From NCBI GenBank assembly GCA_035937595.1, contig DASZHS010000042.1:1-51607 (forward strand): 51,607 nt of DNA. The letters run 5' to 3'. The DNA comes from Palsa-459 sp035937595 (lineage in GTDB: Bacteria > Actinomycetota > Acidimicrobiia > Acidimicrobiales > RAAP-2). Below, piece after piece: positions 7,883 to 14,814 of this stretch (position 1 is its first letter; every line of letters begins with the position of its first letter). The translations under genes and the position numbers were made by a program. Under the pieces are notes generated by a model. It ran no database searches and was not told where the DNA came from. It saw nothing but the letters and a program-made list of their open reading frames with translations.

Positions 7883-9325
7883 CTAGCGGACCGGCACCTT
7901 CACACCAGGCGTGCAGGCGACCGGGTTGAACGTGTACCAGGGCTCGGTGTGGATCGGCTGGGTCGTGGTCGTCACGTGGTGGTGCGCCGCCGGCGGGGTG
8001 TGCGACGGCGCGGGCGTCGCGACCGCGGGCGGCGGCGGCGTCTGGAACGCGCTGTTGGGCGGCGGGTGCGTCGGCCGGGTGAGGCCGCCAACGGTGCCGA
8101 CCTGGCCGAAGATCCGGACCAGCATCTGCTGGGCGGCGGGCTGGTCGACGAAGAGCACGTCGCCGAGGCTGCCGCTGTAGCCCCCGAGCGTGGGCAGCGT
8201 GTAGGCCGCCATCGTCGTGGGGTTGAAGGAGTGGAACTTGAGCGCGAGGCCGAGCAGCTCGTTGTAGCCGAAGGTGTCGTCGATGGCGATGCCCTTCGGG
8301 ATGGCGCTCAGGAAGCTCGCGATCGCGGGCAGGTTGGTGGCCTCGGACTTCGCGCGGTCGATCAGCGCGCGGAGGAACTGGTTCTGCCGGTCGATCCGGC
8401 CGAAGTCGCTGGTCCCGTCGTAGAGCCACTGACCGCCCTGCAGGTAGTAGAAGTGGCGGCTTCGAGCGACCGCGAGCGCGTCGAACCCGTTGAGCAGCTG
8501 ACAACCGGTGTGGTGGATGTCGAGCGAGGAGTACCGGTCTAGCGCAGGGAACGGGAAGGACATGTAGATCCCACCGAGCGCGTCGACCGCGTTGGCGAGG
8601 CCGCCGAAGTCCACCTGGACGACGTGGTTGATCGGGATGCCGAAGTTCGCCTCGATGGTCTGGACGAGCAGCGTCGGGCCGTTCTGGTAGTTGACGTTGA
8701 TCCGGTTGTAGTTGCCGAAGAGGCTCGTGTTGGCGAGCAGGCTCACGACGGTGTCGCGCGGGATCGACAGCACGCTGATGGTGCCGGCGTTGGGGTCGAC
8801 GTGGAAGATCTTGACCACGTCGGAGCGCTGGCCCCCGACGCCGCCGGCGCCGGTGACCCGGGCGAGCTTGCCGGTGAGCCCCGCGCGGGAGTCCGAGCCG
8901 ATCGCGAGGACGTTGAACGGCTTGCCGGGGACCTCCGGCGTGCAGACCTTGTGGACCACGCCGCAGAGCGGCTTTTGGATGGCCTTGATCTTGAGGTAGC
9001 CGTAGTAGTAGCTCGCGCCGGCGAGCCCGACGAGCAGGAGCACGAGCCCGAGCGAGGTGAAGGCGAGCACCCGCTTCGTGCGGCGACGGCGGTGCCGGCG
9101 GGCCGACCGCGGCGGTGCCGTGGCGTCGATCGTGCGCCCGAGCGTGCGCAGCGCGTCCTCGTTGGGGACGGTCACGTCGGGCGCTGCCGCGGTGCTCGCA
9201 TCAGGCTCACTCGACGAGCCTGGAGCGTCCTTCGCGTCGATCTGACGTCCGAGTGCCTCGAGCGAGCTCTCGTTCGGTCCGCGCCGCTTCGAAGGAGGGC
9301 GACTCTGCCCTCGACGACGTGTCAT
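7883..9325 (-). CDS. LytR-CpsA-Psr (LCP) family cell-wall glycopolymer ligase
   Basis: A 480-residue membrane-anchored LCP protein. The cytoplasmic N-terminus (1-85) is polar and holds two copies of the pattern NExxLxxLGRxIDA (residues 18-31 and 55-68). One transmembrane helix follows at about 87-108, then the extracellular LCP domain: NVLAIGSDSRAG, RSDVVKIFHVD, SIPRDTVV and NYNRINVNYQNG carry the Arg/Asp residues that hold the polyprenyl phosphate. The last 70 residues are a Pro/Thr/His-rich tail. The family transfers teichoic-acid-like or arabinogalactan polymers to peptidoglycan. It lies downstream of sufC2 on the same strand, 51 nt away, with its own candidate -10 (TAGCGT). Confidence 0.9.
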   Translation of the reverse strand: MTRRRGQSRPPSKRRGPNESSLEALGRQIDAKDAPGSSSEPDASTAAAPDVTVPNEDALRTLGRTIDATAPPRSARRHRRRRTKRVLAFTSLGLVLLLVGLAGASYYYGYLKIKAIQKPLCGVVHKVCTPEVPGKPFNVLAIGSDSRAGLTGKLARVTGAGGVGGQRSDVVKIFHVDPNAGTISVLSIPRDTVVSLLANTSLFGNYNRINVNYQNGPTLLVQTIEANFGIPINHVVQVDFGGLANAVDALGGIYMSFPFPALDRYSSLDIHHTGCQLLNGFDALAVARSRHFYYLQGGQWLYDGTSDFGRIDRQNQFLRALIDRAKSEATNLPAIASFLSAIPKGIAIDDTFGYNELLGLALKFHSFNPTTMAAYTLPTLGGYSGSLGDVLFVDQPAAQQMLVRIFGQVGTVGGLTRPTHPPPNSAFQTPPPPAVATPAPSHTPPAAHHHVTTTTQPIHTEPWYTFNPVACTPGVKVPVR

Positions 9326-9334
9326 GCGCGTCCC

Positions 9335-9340
9335 ACGCTA
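9335..9340 (-). promoter_or_regulatory. Candidate -10 element, LCP gene
   Basis: TAGCGT on the minus strand, nine nt before the ATG at 9325, giving a leader of two or three nt at most. Confidence 0.4.
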
Positions 9341-9352
9341 CCAAGGCGGTCT

Positions 9353-9369
9353 GCGCGCGCAGCGCGCGC
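9353..9369 (-). terminator. GC-repeat hairpin between sufC2 and LCP gene
   Basis: Two GCGCGCGC tracts flank a single central base, eight nt after the sufC2 stop on the minus strand. It could fold back as a stem, but there is no T-run, so termination is uncertain. Confidence 0.25.
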
Positions 9370-9376
9370 GACACGT

Positions 9377-10090
9377 TTATAAGAAACTCATATAACCGTC
9401 GCGCTCCAACCGCTCGACGAGCTCACGGCCGCCGCTCTCGACGATGCGTCCGCGCACGAACACGTGGACCGCCGTCGGGCGGAGCACCTCCAGCAGACGT
9501 CGGTGGTGGGTGATGGCGACGACGCCGAGCCCCCACTCGCCGACCGCGGCGGTGATCGCGGCGCCCACGTCGTCGAGCGCGTCGACGTCGAGCCCCGAGT
9601 CGATCTCGTCGAGCACGGCCACCTTGGGACGCAGCACGCACAGCTGCACGATCTCGCTGCGCTTGCGCTCGCCGCCGGACAGGTCGACGTTGAGCGGACG
9701 ATCGAGCAGGTCGGTCCGAAGCCCGACGGCCGCCGCGATCGTCGTCACCCTGGCCGGGAGGTCGCTGACCGCGACGCCGGCGTGGGAGAGCGCCGCCTCG
9801 GCGGTCACCCCCGGGACCTCGATCGGGTGCTGGAGCCCGAGGAACAGCCCGGCCCTCGCCCGCTCGTAGGGGGCGAGGGCGAGGAGGTCGACGCCGTCGA
9901 GGTGGACCGCGCCCTGCGTCGCACGCGGGCCCGGGCGCCCGGCGAGCACGTGGGCGAGCGTGGACTTTCCCGAGCCGTTCGGACCCATCACGGCGTGCAC
10001 CTCGCCAGCTCCGACGGTGAGGTCGACGCCCTGGAGGATCTCGCGATCGCCGACCGCCGCGTGAAGGTCGGCGATGACGAGCCCGCTCAC
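9377..10090 (-). CDS. sufC: Fe-S cluster assembly ATPase SufC (copy 2, with sufD)
   Basis: A 237-residue SufC-type ABC ATPase. Walker A GPNGSGKST, Q-loop region FLGLQHPIEVPGV, signature LSGGERKRSE, Walker B VAVLDEIDSGLDVDAL, switch region VAITHH. It differs from copy 1 at many positions (QHP for QYP, EID for ETD, a shorter linker between Q-loop and signature) but keeps every ATPase motif. The GTG start overlaps the Rieske stop by four bases. The final codons read TATATGAGTTTCTTATAA, locally AT-rich compared with the rest. Its neighbours sufD and Rieske match the actinobacterial order sufB-sufD-Rieske-sufC. Confidence 0.9.
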   Translation of the reverse strand: MSGLVIADLHAAVGDREILQGVDLTVGAGEVHAVMGPNGSGKSTLAHVLAGRPGPRATQGAVHLDGVDLLALAPYERARAGLFLGLQHPIEVPGVTAEAALSHAGVAVSDLPARVTTIAAAVGLRTDLLDRPLNVDLSGGERKRSEIVQLCVLRPKVAVLDEIDSGLDVDALDDVGAAITAAVGEWGLGVVAITHHRRLLEVLRPTAVHVFVRGRIVESGGRELVERLERDGYMSFL

Positions 10091-10404
10091 GGGACCTCCA
10101 CCGTGACCATGCCGTCCTGCACCGCGACGGGAAACGTGCGGACGGCGTGCGTCGCCGGCAGCGAGCGCGGCTCGCCGGTCGCGAGGTCGAAGATCGCACC
10201 GTGCCGCGCACACTCGATCTCACACGTCAGGCCGTCCACCTCACCGTCGCTCAGGGGGAAGTGCTCGTGGCTGCACACGTTCTCGAGGCAGTACAGCTCC
10301 GCGCCGCACCGCACGACGACCACCTCGATGCCGTCGACGGTGGCGGGCACCGGGACGGCCTCGTCGAGCGCAGCGAGCTCGCACAGCTCGACGCGCGGCG
10401 TCAC
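10087..10404 (-). CDS. Rieske-type [2Fe-2S] ferredoxin of the SUF locus
   Basis: A 105-residue single-domain Rieske protein. The two cluster-binding boxes are NVCSHEHFPL (Cys-x-His) and EIECARHGAIFD (Cys-x2-His), spaced as in the dioxygenase ferredoxins. The rest is the usual beta sandwich, ending in FPVAVQDGMVTVEV. In actinobacterial suf operons a protein of this type lies between sufD and sufC; an electron-transfer role in cluster assembly or repair is plausible but unproven. Four-base overlaps on both sides (with sufD upstream and sufC2 downstream) indicate tight coupling. GTG start at 10404. Confidence 0.88.
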   Translation of the reverse strand: MTPRVELCELAALDEAVPVPATVDGIEVVVVRCGAELYCLENVCSHEHFPLSDGEVDGLTCEIECARHGAIFDLATGEPRSLPATHAVRTFPVAVQDGMVTVEVP

Positions 10405-11645
10405 GAGGACCCGCCCGGCTCTGCGGCGAGCGCCGTCGTCACGTCGATGCGGCCGATCGCCTCGCGGAGGCTCGCCGAGAGGACGGCGTCGTCGACGAGC
10501 CGCTCGGTCTCGTCGAAGAACCCCTCGAGGATCAGCTGGACGGCGTCGGGGGGTGCGACCCCGCGCGACTCGAGGTACCAGCGCTGCTCGGCGTCCACGG
10601 GGCCGACCGACGACGCGTGCGAGCACCGCACGTCGTTCTCCTCGATGTCGAGGTTGGGCACGGCGTCGGCGTAGGCGCCATCGGAGAGGACGAGGCTGGC
10701 GTTGATCTGGCTCGCGTCCGCCTTCTTCGCGCCCTTGCGCATGGCGATCAGCCCGCTGTAGATCGAGCCCGCGGACCCCGCGACGGCCGCCTTCGACCGC
10801 AGCCGTGATTTCGTGCGTCGACCCTCGTGGACCTGGAGCGTGCGAAGGTCGTGGACCTGGTCCGCCGAGCCGACGTGGGCGGTGTGAAGCAGGCTGGACG
10901 CGTCGTCGCCGGCGAGGACGGCGTCGGCGCGCACGCGGTCGTAGCGTCCGCCCAGCCCCACCACCACCTGGCTGAAGGTGGCGCCGCGCGCGAGCGTGGC
11001 GCGGGTGCGCGCGATGGACCACGCCGAGAGCGAGAGGGACTGGACGGTGCAGACCTCGAGGCTCGCTCCCTCGCCCACCTCGTACTCGGCCACGCCCGCG
11101 ACGAGCGAGCCCGGTCCGGACACCTGTTCGAGGACCCGCACGGAAGCGCCTTCGTGCGCCCGGATGAGCACCCTCGGGAAGGAGGCGCCCTCGGGGCACT
11201 CGACGAGGACGACGACGGGCCGGTCGAGCGTCGCCCCCGCCGGGACGTCGACCACGAGGGGCCCGGGGGTGAGCGCGAGGTTGAGCGCGGCGAACGCGTC
11301 GTCTGCCCCGACGAGGGCGCCGAGCCCCTCCTCGGGCGGTCCGAGCGACACCTCGAGGCCTCCGGCCGAGGGGTGCACCTCGACGCCGATCACCTGGCCC
11401 GCGTCGAGGGCGATGATGGCCGCGGGGCCGCGCCCGCCGACCGCGGTCTCGATCCTGCGCGCCGCCGGTGTCTCGGCGAGCTCGAGCTCGTCCAACTTCA
11501 GCAGGTCGAGCGGCGCGTAGCGCCAGACGTCGTCGGCGAGGTCGGGGAGCCCCCTCGTGCGGAAGACGTCGAGGGCCTCCTCGCGCTGCGCCCGGCGCCA
11601 CGACGGCTCGTCGAACTGCGGCGCGGCGGCGGTGAGTCGTGTCAC
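10401..11645 (-). CDS. sufD: Fe-S cluster assembly protein SufD
   Basis: A 414-residue SufD, the scaffold partner of SufB and SufC. The N-terminal helical part (EPSWRRAQREEALDVFRTRGLP, residues about 13-34 in outline) precedes a long beta-helix domain with regular VxVxxGAxxxxPVVV turns, then the C-terminal core with VPNLDIEENDVRCSHASSVG, which carries the conserved His of SufD, and the helical end LILEGFFDETERLV. The GTG at 11645 begins at the usual SufD N-terminus. TACACT at 11680-11685 could be its -10, giving a leader of about 28 nt. Here sufD is not adjacent to sufB, which lies about 4.5 kb away on the same strand. Confidence 0.9.
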   Translation of the reverse strand: MTRLTAAAPQFDEPSWRRAQREEALDVFRTRGLPDLADDVWRYAPLDLLKLDELELAETPAARRIETAVGGRGPAAIIALDAGQVIGVEVHPSAGGLEVSLGPPEEGLGALVGADDAFAALNLALTPGPLVVDVPAGATLDRPVVVLVECPEGASFPRVLIRAHEGASVRVLEQVSGPGSLVAGVAEYEVGEGASLEVCTVQSLSLSAWSIARTRATLARGATFSQVVVGLGGRYDRVRADAVLAGDDASSLLHTAHVGSADQVHDLRTLQVHEGRRTKSRLRSKAAVAGSAGSIYSGLIAMRKGAKKADASQINASLVLSDGAYADAVPNLDIEENDVRCSHASSVGPVDAEQRWYLESRGVAPPDAVQLILEGFFDETERLVDDAVLSASLREAIGRIDVTTALAAEPGGSS

Positions 11646-11679
11646 AAGGGGTGGTCGGCGTCGATGCCGGAGCCACGGC

Positions 11680-11685
11680 AGTGTA
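11680..11685 (-). promoter_or_regulatory. Candidate -10 element, sufD-Rieske-sufC2 operon
   Basis: TACACT on the minus strand about 34 nt before the sufD GTG. No clear Shine-Dalgarno sequence lies between. Confidence 0.35.
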
Positions 11686-11718
11686 CCGGCGACCCCCGAG
11701 CGACCTCGCGCTCGGTCG

Positions 11719-11724
11719 TAGGCT
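11719..11724 (+). promoter_or_regulatory. Candidate -10 element, crotonase gene
   Basis: TAGGCT 23 nt before the ATG at 11748. Unlike the leaderless cases it leaves room for the AGGGAGG ribosome-binding site just before the start. Confidence 0.4.
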
Positions 11725-11747
11725 CGCCGCCGAGCAGGGAGGACGCC

Positions 11748-12587
11748 ATGGGGACCGAACGACCGACCTCCGAGGTGCTCTCGTGCACCGTCGCCGACGG
11801 CGTTGCCACGCTCGTCCTCGATCGCGCGGAGAAGCGCAACGCCCTCGGGCCCGCGTTCTGGAGCGACCTGCCGAGGTTCATGGCCGACCTCGACCGCGAC
11901 GACGACGTGCGCTGCGTCGTCATCGCCGCGGCAGGCCCGCACTTCTCGGTCGGCCTCGACCTCACCTCGTTCGGGGGGCTCGGCGAAGCCACGGCGGGCG
12001 GTGGAAGTGGTGGGGTCGCCGCGAACCGCGCGACCTTCGAGTCCATCGTGCGGATGCAGGCGTCCGTGAGCGCCGTCGCCGCGTGCCGCAAGCCGGTCGT
12101 CGCCGCGGTCCACGGGTACTGCATCGGCGGCGGGGTGGACCTCATCGCCGCGTGCGACGTGCGCCTGGCAGCCGACGACGCCGTCTTCTCGGTCCGCGAG
12201 ACCAAGATCGCCATCGTGGCCGACCTCGGCAGCCTGCAGCGGCTCCCGCGCCTCGTGGGCGCCGGCCACCTCGCCGAGCTCGCCCTCACCGGGAAGGACA
12301 TCGACGCCGAGCGCGCGAAGGCGATCGGGCTCGTGAACGACGTCTACCCCGGCGGGTTGGACGCGGTGCGCAAGGCGGCGGTGGACCTCGCCGCCGAGAT
12401 CGCGGCCAACTCCCCGCTCGCCGTCCAGGGCACCAAGGCCGTCCTCGCCGCCAACGACGGGCGCACCGTGGCGGAGGGCCTCGAGTACGTGGCCTGGTGG
12501 AACAGCCTGTACCTGCACAGCGCCGACCTCACCGAGGCGATGACGGCGTTCTTCGAGAAGCGGCCGCCCCGCTTCACGGGACGCTGA
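11748..12587 (+). CDS. Enoyl-CoA hydratase/isomerase, dienoyl-CoA isomerase (ECH1)-like
   Basis: A 279-residue crotonase. Oxyanion-hole segments are PHFSVGLDLTSF and HGYCIGGGVDLIAACD. The active-site helix reads FSVRETKIAIVADLGSLQRL: both acidic positions used by delta3,5-delta2,4-dienoyl-CoA isomerase (Glu and Asp in the ExxxxxxxAD pattern) are present, and DLGSLQRLPRLVG is characteristic of that subgroup. This suggests isomerisation of dienoyl-CoA during unsaturated fatty-acid breakdown; a plain hydratase is the alternative. AGGGAGG precedes the ATG by eight nt. It ends directly against the convergent four-cysteine gene, with no bases between. Confidence 0.83.
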   Translation: MGTERPTSEVLSCTVADGVATLVLDRAEKRNALGPAFWSDLPRFMADLDRDDDVRCVVIAAAGPHFSVGLDLTSFGGLGEATAGGGSGGVAANRATFESIVRMQASVSAVAACRKPVVAAVHGYCIGGGVDLIAACDVRLAADDAVFSVRETKIAIVADLGSLQRLPRLVGAGHLAELALTGKDIDAERAKAIGLVNDVYPGGLDAVRKAAVDLAAEIAANSPLAVQGTKAVLAANDGRTVAEGLEYVAWWNSLYLHSADLTEAMTAFFEKRPPRFTGR

Positions 12588-12920
12588 TCAGCGAGGGCGC
12601 GGCCAGCGGCGTCGCTGGCTCTTCTGGCGCTTGCGCTCGGCGGCGACCGCCTCTGGCGCGACGTCGTTGACGATCTTCTCGGCCTCCCCGAGGACCTCTT
12701 GCATCCGGTCGACGGGCACGTCGGGCTCGTCTTCGAGGGGCGGCTCGACGAGCGAGCCGTGCACCCAGCCCACGTCGGCCAGACGGGGCGAGTACTTGGG
12801 GCAGCCCTCGGGGCACTTCCACGGTGCCTCCGGCGCGAGGTCGAGCACGCAGAACCTGGCGACCTCGCCAGAGGCGTAGGTGCGGCTCTGGAAGTTCTTG
12901 CACTCCTCGCGCATCGGCAT
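12588..12920 (-). CDS. Small conserved four-cysteine protein, possible metal binder
   Basis: A 110-residue soluble protein of unknown function. Cysteines lie at about 7, 24, 36 and 40 in the pattern EECKNF, RFCVLDLAPEAPW, KCPEGCPKYSP. The spacing, with a final CxxxC flanked by prolines, looks like a structural Zn or Fe-S site. The C-terminal half is acidic then basic (RKRQKSQRRRWPRPR) and helical. Its position within the SUF neighbourhood makes an Fe-S link attractive but this is inference. Two ATG codons (12920, 12914) are possible starts. I do not recognise a named family. Confidence 0.7.
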   Translation of the reverse strand: MPMREECKNFQSRTYASGEVARFCVLDLAPEAPWKCPEGCPKYSPRLADVGWVHGSLVEPPLEDEPDVPVDRMQEVLGEAEKIVNDVAPEAVAAERKRQKSQRRRWPRPR

Positions 12921-12985
12921 CGGACCATTCTTGCAGGACCCGGTCGCCGGCTGACCGCGCGACCGGCCGCGATTCGGGCCCCCGG

Positions 12986-12991
12986 TACGCT
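12986..12991 (+). promoter_or_regulatory. Candidate -10 element, GNAT pair (leaderless)
   Basis: TACGCT seven nt before the GTG at 12999. Confidence 0.5.
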
Positions 12992-12998
12992 GTCGGCC

Positions 12999-13640
12999 GT
13001 GGCCCGACGGGACGTGTCGGTGCACGACGGCCCCCTCACCACGCTCGAGTCGCAGGATGCCGCCCTCGTCGCGGCGCACGCGTTCCACACCGACCCGTTC
13101 TTCGGGTACCTCGCCCCGAAGGCCGTGGCGCGTGCCCGGGGGCTCGCCCTGTGGTGCAACGCCATCTGCGCGCACCTCGGGCCGAACGGACTCCTGCTCA
13201 CCGCCCGGCGAGAGGGTCGCATCGTCGGCGTCGGGGCGTGGGTCCCGCCGGGTGGATACCCGTTCCCGGCGTCCACCCAGGTCGCCCAGACCCTCGGCGC
13301 ACTGCGCGCGCTGTACCGGCTGCCGTCCGCGCTGCCTCGAGGGCTGCGCTACCTGACCGCCATGGAGAAGGCACACCCGAAGGACCCGCTGTGGTACCTC
13401 CAGCTCCTCGCCTGCGCCCCGGAGCACCAGCGCAGCGGCGTGGGGGCCGCGCTCATGGGAGGCGTCCTCGCGCGGTGCGACACTGAGGGCGTGGCGTCGT
13501 ACCTCGAGACCCAGAACGAGGACAACCTCCCCTACTACCGGCGTTTCGGCTACGAGGTCTCCTCGACGCTGACGCCCGTGCGCGGCGGGCCCCCGCTGTG
13601 GGCGATGCGGCGTGAGCCGCAGCGCCACGGAGCCACCTGA
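12999..13640 (+). CDS. GNAT-family N-acetyltransferase (first of tandem pair)
   Basis: A 213-residue GNAT protein. The acetyl-CoA-binding motif A is LLACAPEHQRSGVGAALMGGVL, where QRSGVGAAL is the Q/RxxGxG/A signature; motif B is ETQNEDNLPYYRRFGYEV. Upstream elements HTDPFFGYLAP and HPKDPLWYLQLL are shared with the next gene, showing that the two are paralogs from a tandem duplication. The start GTG is seven nt after TACGCT. The stop abuts the next GTG. Acceptor substrate unknown; this subgroup resembles puromycin/aminoglycoside-type GNATs in its NxxYYxRFGF ending. Confidence 0.82.
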   Translation: MARRDVSVHDGPLTTLESQDAALVAAHAFHTDPFFGYLAPKAVARARGLALWCNAICAHLGPNGLLLTARREGRIVGVGAWVPPGGYPFPASTQVAQTLGALRALYRLPSALPRGLRYLTAMEKAHPKDPLWYLQLLACAPEHQRSGVGAALMGGVLARCDTEGVASYLETQNEDNLPYYRRFGYEVSSTLTPVRGGPPLWAMRREPQRHGAT

Positions 13641-14267
13641 GTGGGGTCCACGCCCGAGATCGTCGAGGGCCCCCTGCGCGGTCCCGTCCTCGACCAGGCG
13701 ACCGACGTCGCGGTGCGGGCGTTCGATGACGACCCCTTCTTCGGCTACCTGTTCCCGCGGGCCGACCGCCGCCACCGATCGGTCGCCCGACTACACCGAG
13801 CCGTCATGATCCACCTCGCCGACATCGCCGTCACGAGCAGCGCGGTGCTCGACGGCAAGGTGGTGGGCGTCGCGATGTGGGTGGGACCGGGCAGCTGGCC
13901 CTACCCGCCGACGGTCCAGCTGCGGCAGCTGCTCGGGGCGCTGCACGCGTTCCTGCCCGACGTCGGCGCGCTCAGCCGAGCCGGCAGGATCCTGCGCGCC
14001 GTCGAGTCCGCGCACCCGAAGATCCCCCAGTGGTACCTCCAGCTGCTGATGGTCGACCCGGACGTCCAGCGACAGGGGATCGGCGGACGACTGCAGGCGT
14101 CGACGCTCGAACGCTGCGACCGTGAGGGGCTCCCCGCGTGGGTCGAGACCCAGAAGGAGGAGAACCTCGCCTACTACGGGCGGTTCGGCTTCGAGGTCGT
14201 CCACGAGCACCCCATCGCCGCCGGCCCATCGATGTGGTCCCTCCGCCGCGAGCCGAAGGGGACCTAG
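13641..14267 (+). CDS. GNAT-family N-acetyltransferase (second of tandem pair)
   Basis: A 208-residue paralog of the preceding gene. Shared landmarks in the same order: DPFFGYLFP, HPKIPQWYLQLL, DVQRQGIGGRLQ (acetyl-CoA pyrophosphate loop) and ETQKEENLAYYGRFGFEV. The GTG start directly follows the upstream TGA with no gap, so the genes are surely co-transcribed. Differences are concentrated in the middle (ISPxR-like loop and the WVGPGSWPYP segment), which probably shapes the acceptor site, so the two may act on different substrates. Confidence 0.82.
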   Translation: MGSTPEIVEGPLRGPVLDQATDVAVRAFDDDPFFGYLFPRADRRHRSVARLHRAVMIHLADIAVTSSAVLDGKVVGVAMWVGPGSWPYPPTVQLRQLLGALHAFLPDVGALSRAGRILRAVESAHPKIPQWYLQLLMVDPDVQRQGIGGRLQASTLERCDREGLPAWVETQKEENLAYYGRFGFEVVHEHPIAAGPSMWSLRREPKGT

Positions 14268-14381
14268 GACCGGGCGCTCGATCTGGTGCCTCCGCCGTGT
14301 GCGGACGACCGTGGCGACCGTCGGAGCCGCCTGGTCCGGTGACCGCCCTCCCCGCGAGCCGCCGGGGACCCCTGTCGGTGC

Positions 14382-14732
14382 CTACGCGCCCGCCGGGTGC
14401 TGTCGCAGCCCGATGACGTTGTCGTCGCCGTCCCTCACCTTCGCGACGAGCAGTCCCGCGCCGACGTCCGTGGGCGCCTGCACCACCACAGCACCAGCTG
14501 CCTGCAGGGCCGCGAGCGCCGCTGCGATGTCGTCGACGTCGAAGAACGGCTCTGGTCCCGTCATGCCCTGGCCGTGCCCACCGGGAAGCAGGCCGATCTC
14601 CGCGCCCTCGGCGGAGAAGCCGACGTAGTAGGGCGAGTCGACGTGGGGCTCGGCCCCGATCAGCGCGGCAAAGGTCGCCTTCGCCTTCTCGACGTCCTTC
14701 ACGGGGTAGAGCACTACCTTCATCGAGGGCAT
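14382..14732 (-). CDS. VOC-family protein, probable ECF41 sigma target
   Basis: A 116-residue glyoxalase-fold protein: MKVVLYPVKDVEKAKATFAAL is the first beta-alpha unit, PYYVGF and GPEPFFDVDDIAAAL follow, and VAKVRDGDDNVIGLRQ is the last strand. The usual metal ligands are not all obvious, as in the PhnB/CarD-like subgroup. GAGGAG lies eight nt before the ATG at 14732. It is divergent from an ECF41-type sigma gene and is preceded by a near-perfect ECF41 promoter (TGTCACA, 16 nt, TGTC), so the sigma factor very probably controls it. Substrate unknown. Confidence 0.78.
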   Translation of the reverse strand: MPSMKVVLYPVKDVEKAKATFAALIGAEPHVDSPYYVGFSAEGAEIGLLPGGHGQGMTGPEPFFDVDDIAAALAALQAAGAVVVQAPTDVGAGLLVAKVRDGDDNVIGLRQHPAGA

Positions 14733-14750
14733 GGGAACTCCTCCTGTACG

Positions 14751-14777
14751 TGTCACGTTTCGCCACGCTCGTTGGTC
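14751..14777 (+). promoter_or_regulatory. ECF41-type promoter for the sigma gene (autoregulation)
   Basis: TGTCACG at 14751-14757, a 16-nt spacer, then GGTC at 14774-14777, in the direction of the sigma gene that starts at 14815. The ECF41 consensus from the literature is TGTCACA-N16-CGTC. Confidence 0.55.
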
Positions 14778-14786
14778 ACAGTGCTT

Positions 14787-14813
14787 GACACCAACGCCGA
14801 GGAGTGTGTGACA
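14787..14813 (-). promoter_or_regulatory. ECF41-type promoter for the VOC gene
   Basis: On the minus strand TGTCACA (14813-14807), a 16-nt spacer, then TGTC (14790-14787), 55 nt before the VOC ATG. It interleaves head to head with the promoter of the sigma gene and matches the ECF41 -35 consensus in all seven bases. Confidence 0.65.
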
Positions 14814-14814
14814 C

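Noticed and set aside
9353..9369. CRISPR-like or Z-DNA element from alternating GC tracts
   Set aside because: A single short GC alternation with no spacers or further copies; at most a weak hairpin.
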